Source: Polytrichum commune
Lineage: Eukaryota; Streptophyta; Polytrichopsida; Polytrichales; Polytrichaceae
Length of the DNA stretch: 64,000 bases
NCBI GenBank assembly: GCA_950295325.1
Contig: OX485804.1
Coordinates: 25,172,001-25,236,000 of the forward strand
Reading direction: 5' to 3'
The position numbers and the translations under genes are program-made. Shown one piece after another: positions 21,479 through 33,840 of the stretch; the first letter of the stretch is position 1; each line of letters opens with the position of its first letter. The notes under the pieces are model-generated. The model worked only from the letters and a program-made list of their open reading frames with translations. It had not been told where the DNA came from and did not search any database.

Positions 21479-24270
21479 CAACTAAGACTTCAACCTATTC
21501 TTAGACATTTCGAAGCCTTGAACAAATTGCATTCCTTCCAATTATGTTTATATTGGATAATAGTGTTATTATTTTTGAAGTTGCGGACATAATGGGCATC
21601 CACGAGGAGTTCAATAAACGGGCTAGGTTACCTATTAGCAATGCCTCCTCTATATTCAATTTTAATTGCACTCCACGAGAAAAACTCCAAGTGGAGAAGG
21701 ATCTAAGGCAAAGGTGCCCCCCCCCCCCCGCCCCGACACTATCTATGTACCGATACGATGCACCTAAGACTATGTACGTGAGTCATAAGAATGGTTTACA
21801 TTATAATGAGGGTCCACGAAACTTGGTCCGAAACCTTCCTTATACGCTTACATTTGAACTTAAGACAAGACTCAAGCTTTAAAAAGTCAATTTTCAAACT
21901 AAAGGGGTATTTTTCTTGAGTGAAAAATGCTAAACTCTCATGGGAAAGTGATCCCACATGAACGTTACTTCATGACTTTATACTTCGGACCCAGACCCCA
22001 ACCCTAATGTAAACTCCTGGAGTGAGTCCAAAATTTAGATGTTTTCAACCAATACAATTGCTCAATTTGCCCAGTTCCTTTGGTCTTGGACCTTAGTATG
22101 AACCCAAAAAATGTGTACCACTTCTATCAATAAAATATTGTACAATTGTGTGTGCATGTTCTTTTTGTTTTTGTTTTTTGTTTTTGGGTCTCAATGACTA
22201 AATCATGAAGAAGGATGGGTTGAAGGTTGGTGGCAAAGTTGCATCCGCGGATGCAACCTAATGTCAATCAAGTGGTCTCAATATATCCACACTTTGGAGC
22301 TTCTTCCATTGGGTCTTTTGAAAAGTCTCATGTAAAATTCCATTGGCCCTTTCTCCACATAAAAGCTTGCTAACTCATCCCTCCTTTTGCCAAACATACA
22401 TCGCCACTTCAAGTTTGTTGTCACCACCTTTCAATTTTTGAGAAAGAAGGGTACGATCAAATTTCAGCAACTTGTAGTGAATTCCTTGGAAAAGAGCTTA
22501 AGAACGTATATTTCAAATGGCATCTCACCAACCTCTACTGTAGTGCTTCAAGTTTCGGCTCCCGAGTGACTAACAATCTGTGACACATTGCCACGTGTCA
22601 CCCTTCCATTGCTTAAGACCCACTCAATCCCACGTGGAAATTTTACCTTGGCCCCGAAATAGGAACTCCTTACGATGTCACCTTTGAGAATGTTGAGTCT
22701 TCTCACATTTAATCAAGCAATCTTAATGGTCAAGAGCAAAACTTTGGATACAAGAAGTTTACACTAGGGTATGGTGCAGAGTATGGAAAATGCAATGGCA
22801 CTAAGGTCGTATCACTTTTCATTGCATGAAATTACTCTTCCTAGTTTGAGAAACCGGTTTTCAAGCTTGGGTTATAATGACGAGTCCCAAAGGGCCCTTA
22901 AATGATGTAGATGATCGTTGTTTTAAATTTCATAATTGGAGGAGACATACAAAAATATAAGTGGATGCTCATGTTGCAACAAGTCAACAAAAAAGAAAGA
23001 CATACAACTCCAATACACTCACGTGAATCATGATGTTGTTTATTTTGGAACAAGTCTAAGTCTATATATGTAATCCCAAAACATGCAGAGCTAGAATTAG
23101 AGCCCCCCCCCCCCCCCCCAAATGACTATTGCCTCCTTTTCGTAAGTGAACACCTTGAAGGAGCATGGACAAGTCGGCTGGCACCTATCTTCCCTAAGGG
23201 CAAGTCTCTAGGTTCCCATGTGGTTGGTTGAAAACATCTGGTTCACTTGGATACCCCCAATATGATTGGGCAAACCATAGGTGGGTGCATACTAAAATGA
23301 TGAAGGTAAGGTGAGTGCATGGGATGCCTGTTGTGTGCACTTTTTGAAGCTCAACATTTGTACATGAATAGTGACAATTAGGTCACCTTCGCAAATAGGT
23401 CGTCGCGTTACCCATGCAAATTTCCTTGGGTTAGAATTAGATTACATGAACTAAAAATTGTGTTTATTCTTCCCTATAGCAAGAATATTTATATTTATAG
23501 TTATGGTGGCAATACATATTTAAAATATTAGGTAACGTCAATAAATCAATGTAGGGCAACCTTTTGCACATACGCATAACATTATTCAACTGTGCCTTTC
23601 TAATTATACTAGTACTCTCCTTCACCCAAGTGTTTCAGCTTGAATTTGCTAATGCAATGCTTTGTTATGAGAATAAACATTATATAAATCCAAAGAAAAT
23701 ATGGCTTATTCCCAGCCCAACCCAACCCAACATACATACTCAAGTGAACAATGTTGTGCGAGTGTAGAGGTATACTATCAAATTGAAAATGACATAACAA
23801 ACTTACAAATTTATAAAAAAGAAACATGAGAGATTCTACAATTCATAGATTTGAGGTGAATCTCTTCTTGATTTTTGAAGCGAAAGTCATGAATAACTTA
23901 CAATTTTTCTTCTTCTTCTTAGGATATCCACATTTCTGAGTTGGAAATCTACCTATACCATTAGAATCTGGTGCAGGTCACAATTCACGATAGGTGCACT
24001 CACGTAAACAACTAAATAGTAATACACACACGCAGACAGCACCCCATTGGAAGTGCGGCAGGGAAGGATCCTACTATATAATAAGTTCAGACTATAACCT
24101 CAACTTGAGATTAATTAGAATAAGGTTGAAGCTGAGTGGAAAGCTGGGAGTTGACCTAGTTGACTTGTAAACTCCAAGTGGTGTTTATTAATTTATTACA
24201 GTTGATTTTGGTGGAAATGAAAGTTCCATTGCAAGACAGGCATACAGTAACTTTTATTAGTAACACCACC
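21479..24270. other. Intergenic DNA
   Basis: A C-run with the dispersed repeat at 23092-23222 and several open frames below 115 codons with no motif. Nothing else is recognised. Confidence 0.5.
23092..23222 (+). repeat. Second copy of the dispersed repeat found at 62280-62390
   Basis: It shares GAATTAGAG, ATTGCCTCC, GTGAACACCTTGA, GGCTGGCACCTATCT and the following AGGGCAAG with the intron of the unknown gene, in opposite orientation. It contains a run of 17 C (23103-23119) that the other copy lacks. The element type is unknown. Confidence 0.65.
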
Positions 24271-24937
24271 TGACCTGGCCCTGCTAAGCTAAAAAGCCAG
24301 GTCCCGTCCGAACTGCCACAAAACTTAAGAGGACAACAACTACGCTACATAATAAATAACACCAGAGGCAGTGGGTGCCAGAGCCCCAAGCAACTGGGTA
24401 TCCCAACCTTACAACAGAAAAACTGGGCCACCCGGTACTCACCCAGCCGTTACAACAGAGTCCCCACACAGAGAGAGTGAGAGTGAGAGAGAGAGTGACA
24501 GAGAAAGAACACCACAATAACCATAATAAGAGAAGAAACTCCAGCACACATAAGTGTCGCGCACATGACCAACCATCAGTCGCTTTGCATGTCGGAGGCG
24601 ATGAATCTCATGCAGCTGACTGTTGGCGGGGTGGTGAAGCGGATTGTTTGTCCTGGACCGGAAGCCATGGATTCGTCATCCTTCGTCGGGTAGTTCTTTG
24701 CAAGTTTTTGATTGTAGAATTCAAATTTCCTCTTTCTCCTTTCCTGCTCACGACACCGGGGATAGGTAAATGAAAGGCGAGGGGAGGGCGGAGGCGGGTG
24801 CAGCAAGGCGCTTTGTGCCCGCATGTCGTATTAGCCTCCAACAGAGGTTTGAACGCGGCCCCCGCCGACCAACCGCGGGGGGCCACCTAGCCGACTGCCA
24901 GGCGGAGGCTGAGGCTGGCCGATCGTACCCAAGGTTA
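24270..24937. other. GC-rich segment of unknown nature
   Basis: The segment is richer in G+C and CpG than its surroundings (for example CGCGGCCCCCGCCGACC at about 24855) and includes a GA-rich tract near 24470-24505. It could be an old exon or promoter island, but no reading frame is convincing. The MITE copy 1 begins at its right edge. Confidence 0.35.
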
Positions 24938-25435
24938 GGGGCCACTTCACACACGAGCCAAGAGCCGTGACCATGGAATTGTGGGAGCCCAAGAGAAAGT
25001 GTCCAAAGGCCGTCCCTAGCACACCTCCACAATCATGTAGTGTGGTCATGGGCCCTCGAGTGTAGTGTGAAGTCATATGTGACCAAACCCCTCAACCAAA
25101 TGCTATTTCAATAACTCTCTATTCACGAGGGCCTCACACATGATAAAATAGGATAAACCGACGGTTGTGAGCGTTCGGAGTGCCATGGTCTCCCAGTGGT
25201 TTTGGGTTAGGCCCGACCTCCAAGAGACGGTTTTTGAAAATAGTGCAAGTGACCATGAAACATGATGCCGTGTAGGAGTCCATGTAGGCTTTACACCCAT
25301 CTTGCATTCACATACTCCGTTGGTCCCTCAAGCGTAGTGTGAAGCAGCGAACTCAGACCGGCGCCGCCTTTTCCACCAATGAGAGTGCTTGAATGTACTG
25401 GTCACGGGCTCTCAGTCTCGTGCGTGAAGTGGCCC
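24938..25435. mobile_element. Tourist-like (PIF/Harbinger) MITE, copy 1
   Basis: The element has terminal inverted repeats starting GGGGCCACTTCACACACGAG on the left and ending in the complement of GGGCCACTTCACGCACGAG on the right, flanked by TTA on both sides (24935-24937 and 25436-25438). The length is about 498 bp and there is no coding capacity. A 3-bp TWA target and GGG(C)C-type ends are typical of Tourist/PIF-Harbinger MITEs. Confidence 0.85.
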
Positions 25436-25899
25436 TTAGTCTCCCATAACGGGGTGCCTAGTAACCCAAATCATACCGAGGGTTAGTTCTAATGCAAAAT
25501 TCTCCCCCTACAAAATGCCATAATCATAGCCGAAGCTGGGTTTAACAAATGTCCAGGGCCTTGATAATATGCATGCCTTTAATTTTTGCCAGTGGCACCT
25601 CCCCTATGCGAGCAAGCTATCCCAGAATACTTGATACAATTGGTTACCACTCCAACTCTCAGTTTTGGGATCAAAGGCATTCCTTGCTTTCCGAACAATC
25701 CAAGGCACTGGGCGACGTAGTAGGTACCAAATAGATAGAAACTCCAACCCCTTTCAAGCAAGGGGCTGGTGTGAATAAAGTGTCCGTTCGTAATGCCAAT
25801 GACCCGATGCCCACTGGACAAGGGGACATTGGGACAAATGCTACTCTCCCCTTTCGAGGATGGACACTATAGTGACACACTATACAAGTTCCTAGCTAG

Positions 25900-26100
25900 C
25901 CACTAGTGCCTTGAAGATACCGGACATGGTATCCCCCCAAAGGGCTTTGAGGTACCCATACAACAAGGTCCAAGGACCCCCCACCATAGTTGGGTGGACT
26001 AAGGTGGTGAGCACCACGCCGGCATGGGGAATAGAACCCACAACCTCCTCATTGGGGGCCATGAGCCCTAACCACCAAGCCAAGGCCCGTGGTGCCTGTA
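25900..26100 (-). mobile_element. tRNA-derived SINE-like element
   Basis: On the minus strand, box A TGGCTTGGTGG (26082-26072) and box B GGTTCTATTCC (26038-26028) lie in a tRNA-like head, followed by a body of about 120 bp. It resembles plant SINE heads and is not a functional tRNA. No tail was resolved. Confidence 0.55.
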
Positions 26101-26188
26101 GGTACCAAATACTTCTAATTTGGCTGCAAAATCTAAGTGGTAGAAGCTCAACAAAAAGGCATTTAATTTCTTCATGGAGGAGACATCC

Positions 26189-26595
26189 TTAGGGACCTCT
26201 ATCCATTGGAGACATCTTCCCTTTATGGATCCCATTAGAAGCCCGTTGCCAAGCTCTACTTGTACAAGGACACGCATAAAATCTATGGAGTAGTGACTCG
26301 GTTACATTACAAGTGCAACACGTGCATCTAGAATCAAGGTTAAGTGAGATGTAATTGTGGCATTCATTAATGGTAGCAAGAAAGTGTTCATGTTGTGTGG
26401 GGAGATTTTTTGGGCATAATCGGTCAAGATCGTAGTGTTTCCAAGTCCATATGCTTACATGTTGTGATCTTTCAGTCTTATTTAGTTGAGTGTAGTCTAT
26501 AGATTCCTCTAAAACGGTTGGTAATTTTTCCAAAGTCTTGAACTTCAATTGGTTATTTCTCAAACTCAACCGGTGCATCTATAACTAGCGACATG
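26189..26595 (-). pseudogene. LINE reverse transcriptase C-terminal zinc-knuckle (zf-RVT) fragment
   Basis: An uninterrupted 129-codon stretch on the minus strand contains CTCCTCNVTESLLHRFYAC, which fits the Cx2Cx7Hx4C knuckle at the C-terminus of plant L1-type LINEs, followed by an aromatic TSRAWQ. Upstream residues (FKTLEKLPTVLEES, then RSQHVSIWTWKHYDLDRLCP) recur in the repeats at 41351-41840 and 46134-46330. It is a different LINE family from the one at 8.3-14 kb. Nothing of the polymerase itself is present. Confidence 0.72.
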
Positions 26596-27055
26596 CTCCA
26601 CTATTGGTCTAGTTTCATCATTTTTTTAGGGGATACAAAGTAGGGTATGGATAGTCAACGGTGTTTTGGTCTACGATGCCATTTGAGTCTATACATCATC
26701 CAAGAATCTTCATACCTAGGCAAAATCACCCTAGTATTAATAAGGTTTTAATTTGGCATCGACCCAGATTATAACTCGGGTATGCAAAGATTCTTTCACC
26801 TTGACGAACGCACCAGATATCAGTTTGATTGATATTACAACTTTGATATCCAGGGGTAAGTTATTTGGGGGTATCATTATTGATGTCGATTATTGATATC
26901 ATGCATTCACCTATATACGGACCAACCTTGGTCGGTTCTCCCTGTTCGTTGCAACCAAATCAAGTGAAGTTACAACAACACTGTACTCTTCAGACACTAG
27001 GGTACTGTTTGTTTGGCGTCCTGGAATTACAGATAAGCCTCCATACACGTTCCCC

Positions 27056-27680
27056 CGGTAAGTGTAAAAAAAATTCCATGGCCCTGCTAGATTCTCAATA
27101 GGAACATGGTAGATGTTAGGGCCACTTCACACACGGGACTGAGAGCCCATAACCATTTACACTTCAAGCACTCTCATTGGTGGAAAAGGTGGCGCCGGTC
27201 TGAGTTCGCTCGGTAAGTGTAAAAACAAATTCCATGGCCCTGCTAGATTCTCAATAGGAGCATGGTAGATGTTAGGGCCACTTCACACACGGGACTGAGA
27301 GCCCGTGACCATTTACACTTCAAGCACTCTCATTGGTGGAAAAGGTGGCGCCGGTCTGAGTTCGCTCGGTAAGTGTAAAAACAAATTCCATGGCCCTGCT
27401 AGATTCTCAATAGGAACATGGTAGATATTAGGGCCGCTTCACACACGGGACTGAGAGCCCGTGACCATTTACACTTCAAGCACTCTCATTGGTGGAAAAG
27501 GTGGCGCCGGTCTGAGTTCGCTCAGTAAGTGTAAAAAATTCCATGGCCCTGCTAGATTCTCAATAGAAACATTGTAGATGTTAGGGACACGTCACACATG
27601 GGACTGAGAGCCCGTGACCATTTACACTTCAAGCACTCTCATTGGTGGAAAAAACGGCGCCGGTCTGAGTTCGCTGCTTC
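27056..27680 (+). repeat. 156-bp tandem array, about four copies, containing a MITE end
   Basis: Copies start at 27056, 27211, 27367 and 27523 (spacing 155, 156, 156). Each unit runs from CGGTAAGTGTAAAA through CCATGGCCCTGCTAGATTCT, the TTAGGGCCACTTCAC boundary of the MITE, and on to GGCGCCGGTCTGAGTTCGCT. Host flank plus element end were therefore amplified together. Confidence 0.93.
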
Positions 27681-28096
27681 ACACTGCGCTTGAGGGACCA
27701 ACGGAGTATGTGAACGCAAGATGGATGTAAAAGTCCGGATTCCTACTACACGGCAATATCCAATGGATCGTGTTTCATGGTCACTTGGATTGTTTTTTAA
27801 AAACCACTTCTTGGAGGTTGGATTAACACAAAACCACTGGGAGACCACATCACTCCGAACGCTCACAACAATTGGTTTAATCTATTTTAATCATGTGTGA
27901 AGACCCGTGTGAATAGAAAGTTATCGAAATAGCATTTGGTTGAGGAGTCCGGTCACATATGACTTCACAGTACACTTGAGGGTCCGTAACCACACTACAT
28001 GATTTTGGAAGTGTGTTGGGACGGCCTTTGGACACTTTGCATTTGGGCTCTCACAATTACATGGTCACGGCACTTGGCTTGTGTGTGAAGTGGCCC
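27119..28096. mobile_element. Tourist-like MITE, copy 2, expanded by tandem repeats
   Basis: This is the same family in inverted orientation. It begins GGGCCACTTCACACACGGG after TTA and ends CTTGTGTGTGAAGTGGCCC at 28096. It is nearly twice the usual length because its first end lies in a 156-bp tandem array (27056 to about 27680). The right flank (GAA) does not match the left TTA, so the target duplication has been lost or altered. Confidence 0.75.
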
Positions 28097-29639
28097 GAAG
28101 TAAGGTAATAGAATGTTCAAGCTGAACAAAGACACGCGAGGCTGGCACTTTATGTATATTATTCCAATAGTAATAAATGAGGTTGGAGCCGAGGTTGGCT
28201 TTGACCTAGTTGACTTGCTACGGTAGTTGCAAGTGGGTATTTATGTTGTGGCGGCCGGAGAACCAAAAACTAACTTTCACACAAGAATCCACGAGATATT
28301 GTTTGAAGTTTGGTTGCATGGCTCAACATGCCCACTATAAAATTGTGGTATATACCTCGTACTTATGTCTCACTAGACTCTTTCAAGGTTTTCAAGGCCC
28401 ATTTTTATGTCGATTCAGTTTGAAATAGTAGCGTCCATGCTACATACTATTTCAAGAAGAGTTGTAGTAACTTTTAGATGTCTTGCATGTTATCTAAACA
28501 AAGAGACGTGACAACAACACCCAATAGTCATGCAAAATCATACTCTCCACTCAACCATACGAGCATAGGAATGCTTGAATCCCCTTTGCACTACATTTAC
28601 TATGGTGATAGTAACGCGGTCCGCAATGGTGAGCTCGTTTTAAGATTTAAAACATTGGGAATGAAATTGTGGGTGCAAACTATTTACCAACCCACAATAT
28701 TGAACATTAGAAGTTCGTTTTGAGAGATTATGGCAATGTACTATTATATATTTGACATATAGCTTCTCACATTGGGCTTGAAGTGAGTACATATCTTGCA
28801 AAGAATGGTTCTCATCACCAACATCTACCTTCAAGAAACACCTTGCTTTCCATGATGATGTTTCCTTCAAGTCTTGCTCTTTTTCCACAAATAGGCCCTA
28901 CATTTTGTAGAACTTTCCTAAGGTCCTCCCTATAAACTACCTCATAACAACATCAACTCTTCCTCAAGGTGATTAAATATGTTTTCTCTCTTGCTTTTAA
29001 AGCTTACAAAATGAGATTGAGATGTTTGGATTTGCATTCCCATGAGATTTTGTTTCATGCGTTACCCACAACTTAGAAGTGGAAGTTCAAGAACATAGTG
29101 AATGATTGAATATTAAAGTGTATCTAGGGTTGCATCATCATTTTCTTGCATGATGGTGTATATCGTGGGACACAGTATAGGGAGCTAGTGGTAAGTGACA
29201 CAATATATTTCCATTTTTCTTGGAAAATTTGAAGTACGGATAACGTATAACCCATGGGTATTTAGTATACAATCTACCGACTTGTTATACTTTGATATGA
29301 AAGGCAGGTCAAACAAAGTGTGATTAATGAAAGGGTTTGCCCAACTCTACTTTGACAATCAACCACCGCACCCTTGAAATAAGGGTCACAATTTGAATTT
29401 CACTATTGTTGACTATTCAAATTAAAAATAAAATAAAATTGCAACACATTCCAATTATCAAGCTTCCAAACTATTTCAAAATGCATGGAATCTAGACAAA
29501 TAGATTGATGGAGACATTGCGCAAAAGAAGAAACTTATGTTTTTGGCATAAATGGAGGTAGAAAATAAAATTGCTCCTACAAATCAACGTCTATTGGTAG
29601 TGGTTGTCTACTATAATAGCTATATGTAGAGAGGTTGAA
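28097..29639. other. Intergenic DNA
   Basis: No supported gene. A segment near 29150-29215 (GATGGTGTATATCGTGG, then GGTAAGTGACAC) weakly resembles 49005-49065, which hints at an unclassified old repeat. Confidence 0.45.
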
Positions 29640-30235
29640 ATCTTGAAGGGCGTGAAAATAATGGCTAATTGTGTTGGTTGCCTACGTTTACTAGGGTATA
29701 GCATCTTGTGTGTTTGTTGGAGTGAAGTGTTGGGCAATTTGGTGTACTACTTTGTTGTGTTAGGCTATGTGAAGGGTTATTATTTTTATTATTTTTATTA
29801 TTTTCATTGGTGTGTGGGTGAGTGCAAGTGGAGATCATGTGTGGCCATGCATCAATATTGTGGTTTGGGCAAAGTGTGTAGTTGGGGTTGGGACATGTTA
29901 GTTGCCAAAAGATGTTCTTTTAGCAGTTTCCCATGTATTGGGCGTATCAATATTTTAAGGTTTGTGCAATTTGTGCATCAAATATGTTAAAGGCTTTCCA
30001 TATTTTTATTTTTTTATTTTTTTATTTTGATTGATTTGCTCTTTAGACACCCATTTGTCGACATATGTGAATTTGGATTTTGGAATTCGTAGTTCTTGTT
30101 CGTAGTGGTATTTGTTTATGTATGTTTGGAGGTTGCGGATTCCTTTGTGATGTTTGCTTGTTAGGATCCCGTTGAGCCAATAAGGTATGTGTAAAACCAA
30201 ATTTTTGGCTATCGCCCAGCCGAAGTTGACCATTT
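29640..30235 (-). pseudogene. LINE ORF2 C-terminal fragment
   Basis: The minus strand encodes IPYWLNG, then GIRNLQTYINKYHYEQELR, then KFTYVDKW (30190-30050). It matches the segment downstream of RNase H in the LINE at about 9400-9250 (AIRNLQTYINKEHRNQELR). Further down, matches to the zinc-knuckle tail and the YTLVN segment continue to about 29640 with stops. The fragment is cut off upstream close to 30240, where a probable LTR begins, so the LTR element may have inserted into it. Confidence 0.75.
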
Positions 30236-30240
30236 TCCTT

Positions 30241-32054
30241 TGTTGATGAGATTCATCCGGCTATTAGCCACTGGAGGCCATCCAGTGTGAAAAGGAAGGG
30301 CTATTGCCGTTGCAGAAGCGGTTAGACTATTAACCGACTGCCCCTCACCCTGGGCGCTATGAGGAGGGGACAGTCGAGGTTGAAGACATGCTATTGTCAT
30401 GTTGTAGAATCTTACATAGTCTCAAAGTAGTGTTAGCAATAAGCATAGCGGCAACTCTCAGTGATCGGGGTTGAGAAGCTATTAGGCAGCTAAATCAGAA
30501 TTTAGCAGAGTAGGCAAGTATGTTGAAGCCGTGAGATGCGGACTTCGGTATAATCTGAACTTGGACATTGAAGTAAAGTTGTAATTTCAGGGCTATAATT
30601 TTGATGCATTTGGAAGAGTCAAATTGTGTCGCGAGTGAGTATGAGCAATATTCGAGAAGTGGAAATTTTGTCTTGATAACGTGAGAATTTGTCGGTCGAA
30701 TGCAAGTCACGCGAGTAGTCTGATGAGGAGTGTCTGAGAGAGAGGGCAAAGTTTGTTTTGTCGAAACAGGAAGTGAAAGATATATCGGGCGATAGGCCGA
30801 TAAAAGAAAAAAGTCAGAGTGATAGTTTAAAAGAGTAGTGTCTGGAGAGTTCGGCATTGTCTGAGAATATTTGCAATAACCTGTGGAGGGCAATGGCCGA
30901 GAGCATACGGAATAGTCAGAAAGGCAAGTAGATTCACTGAGACTGTGAGAGCCTCGTGCCTATACCAGCGAGTGATCCTTGGGATATCGCCAAAGAGATT
31001 ACAAAGTCATGTAAAATCTGGAACGGGAAGTAAAAGTCTTGGCGATAAGCAAGAACCTATTCGCCATAACTTGAGAGTCAGTGAGAGAGCAGACGAGTCG
31101 CTTGAGAGGGGCAATCGCATGTTCATCAATAAGACAAAGAAAATACCTAGTCAAGAGGATGAAGTGGAAGAAATAGTAAGAAGAAGAAAAAGAGGCAAGT
31201 AGTCTGGGAGGCCGCAGTAATGGCTGAGAGGCTTGAGAGAAGCAAGGCCATTACCAAGAGAGAGATTAAGTGGCCATAGCCATGAGCAAAGGCTGAAGCC
31301 TGAGTGTCAGAAATAGACGTTACCTGGCAGTTACCTAGGTAAGGGTATAGCCTGGGTAGGGCCATTGAGCAGAGAGAGAGAGAGGAGATGAGAAGTCAGT
31401 AACAGGTAGGCTATAGGCTGCCATGACGTTACCAAGAAGGAGGAGACATTACCATTAAAGAGTAAGATTATACCTTGTGCAAGTTTTGAATAAAATCAGC
31501 AGACTAGAGCTTTAACACGGGATATCGCCTGGCTTGTTGTGCGTTGTTTTATGTATTGACAATGTGGATGTTTTTGAGATGAGTTGCCAAATTTACCGGA
31601 TAAGTGGAGGTGATGGCTATTAACTCTGCGACACTTGCATGATGGTTGTAATTTGATTAAAGAAAAAATTAAATCGTTGAATTACCACAATTGTGATTTA
31701 TGATGAGCAAAGACTATGCGGTTACAGAAAGACATTACCCCGACTTTGTCCTGACTATGAGCCATCGACCACTTGCCAAGCTTTTGAGCTTCACGACTGA
31801 AATAGGTCAAGACATAGAGTGATAGAAAATTCCCTGAATATAGGACGGAATCACTCACGACTGAGGAAGCACAAAGGAACCATAAGAGTGGAGAGTAAGC
31901 GGAATTAAGAAGGAATGAAAGAAGAAAGACCCTAAGTTGTTATTATAATCCTTAATCCAATGTGACATTAACCCTTATAGACACTATCTCAGTCTTCCTG
32001 GAGACATAGTTCTATGGGTTTAATTGTTTTAAGTCATAGCAAAAACTTACTACA
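30241..32054 (+). mobile_element. Probable Ty3/Gypsy 5' LTR
   Basis: The segment begins TGTTGATGAG directly after the truncated LINE fragment and ends CTTACTACA a few bases before a perfect tRNA-Asp primer-binding site. An AATAAA lies at about 31489. The right boundary is firm because of the primer site; the left is inferred from the TG and the LINE break. No matching 3' LTR is in the window, so the element is truncated. It lacks gag-pol here. Confidence 0.55.
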
Positions 32055-32058
32055 TTTT

Positions 32059-32076
32059 TGGCGCCGTTGCCGGGGA
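32059..32076 (+). promoter_or_regulatory. Retrotransposon primer-binding site, tRNA-Asp type
   Basis: TGGCGCCGTTGCCGGGGA is the known primer-binding site of plant Tat/Athila-type Ty3/Gypsy elements, complementary to the 3' end of tRNA-Asp. It shows that a Gypsy LTR ends just upstream. The untranslated leader continues to about 32860, where the CACTA element interrupts it, and probably on from 34052 to about 34250. Confidence 0.88.
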
Positions 32077-33181
32077 AGGGGTCCCTAGAGGTTCTAGGTG
32101 AGAGTTTCATTTGTGTGTGCACAGGCCAAGAGGCAGAGGCAGAAAAAAAAAAAAAAAACAGGCGAAGGCGGTAGCGTTGCCGAATTTTCTTCAGAGCCGC
32201 AGGCTCTTCCTCGGGGAATGAGGATGGAGGGTTGAGCATTTTTCGAGTATGGTCTGGGGGAGAAACAGAGTCCGAATGTAGGCATGAAGGGACGAGCCAC
32301 TGTCGGCAGTGGGCAACACAGACGGGGAGGAGCTTTGCGGCGATGGTGAGGGACGAGGCTGCTAGAATGCCGAGGGCCCATCTCTCTTCCACCAAAGAGT
32401 CTACTGGGGTGGTGGCAGGGAAGTGCCGACCTCACCACATCGGTAGCGGGGCGGTAAAGGGAATGCAGGTAGGAAGGCAAGTTGAAGAGAACCATGGGCC
32501 TTGTGAATCGGACTGACACAGAAGAGAGAGGGAGAGGCGGCTGGTTGGTCGAATCCGAATCGGGGATCTGATGCCCAAAGGCGGTGGCACAAGTGTCCAC
32601 TGTTGAAGCCAAGTGTGTGTGTATCGGTTTGTGGGCTGTTGGGTTGAGCGCAGATAAGACCAGAAGTAGCGGCAAGGATTCAAGCATTTTCGCCCTGGCA
32701 GGTTGGGATTGTTGCCGCGTCGACCAAATTGTGAGAGGGAACAACGACTAGCTTCTAGTGAGGGGATCTCGGCCATCCAGTGTGCAGAGGAGGGAGGCAG
32801 GCTGGGAGGCAGCTCAAACAATGTTGTGACAAGGTGGCTGGGATTTGTTGGTGTGGAAGGAGCACTACAAGGAAATGGGTGTATAATTGACAAAAATGTG
32901 ACACTAAAATGTCCGAAGTGACAAAATCAGCTCAAAGCTATGAGTTTTTGTCAATTCGGACATTATTCAAAATTTGTGTCAATTTTCTGTCATCAGATTT
33001 ATATATTTCACGTTTAATTTATTCCCTTCACCTGAGCATGTGTCTCATATTTATTAACAACAAAAGGTGTTACAAAAGGTGTTACAAAAGGTTTTTAATT
33101 ATTGTAATTACTAGTATAAGTAATTAATATAAATAATGTATTTACTATAATTAATGTAATAACTAATTTAATTAATTAATG

Positions 33182-33380
33182 TAAATACTGAAATTACCAA
33201 TTTAAGTAAATACTGAAATTACCCTTTTGAGTAAATACTGAAATTACCAATTTAACTAAATACTGAAATTTGTTAATTTAAGTAAATACTGAAATTTGCT
33301 AATTTAGGTAAATACTGAAATTTGCTAATTTAAGTACATACTGAAATTTGCTATTTTCAGTAAAATACTGAAATTATTGT
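33182..33380 (+). repeat. 25-bp AT-rich minisatellite, about eight copies
   Basis: Units begin TAAATACTGAAATT and are spaced exactly 25 bp at 33182, 33207 and 33232, then continue with small changes to about 33375. The array lies inside the CACTA element. Confidence 0.9.
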
Positions 33381-33605
33381 AATTAATGTAGTTAAAATAA
33401 TTACAATAATTACTGTAATAATGTTTAGGAGTATTTTTGTAAATTGTTTTTAATACAAATACAATACGTACTAATTAAAAACAGTAAATACATTAATTCT
33501 ATGCTTGTTTTTACTTTCACTAATTAAAAAATATATATACATAAGTTTATAAGTCTTATGGCTTCTTCATACAAAACTCTTACATACTTGGCCTATATCA
33601 TGTAA

Positions 33606-33840
33606 TGAGCGGTGACTTAGTGGCTAAGGCCTTCACACTATAGCCAAGAGGTTCAAGGTTCGATCCCTTTGACCCCTCACCCTTGGCTTCGCCTAGGGTA
33701 GGTAGGTTGCTTTGTCCATTAGCCTAGGTTAGGTGAGGTGGCCTTTGACCCTTAGACCTATGTGAGTAGGCCCCGAATGCGAGGGCGGATTACTAATTTA
33801 GGATTATTTTACTAGTATAACTTGGACATTAAACCACATC
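33606..33840 (+). mobile_element. tRNA-derived SINE-like segment inside the CACTA element
   Basis: A pol III box A (TGACTTAGTGG, 33613-33623) and box B (GGTTCGATCCC, 33657-33667) are correctly spaced for a tRNA-like head. A body of about 150 bp follows, containing CCTAGGGTAGGTAGGTTGC. No clear A-tail or target duplication. The acceptor and anticodon arms do not form a real tRNA. Confidence 0.6.

Noticed and set aside
24375..24773. 132-codon plus-strand open frame in a GC-rich segment
   Set aside because: No motif, low-complexity RERV-type stretch over a GA-rich tract, and overlapping frames on both strands are equally open.
32094..32744. 216-codon minus-strand open frame
   Set aside because: It lies on the antisense strand of a Gypsy leader, is Ser/Pro/His-rich and has no domain or splice context.
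33606..33680. Possible tRNA gene
   Set aside because: Box A and box B are present but the acceptor stem and anticodon arm do not pair; better explained as a SINE head.
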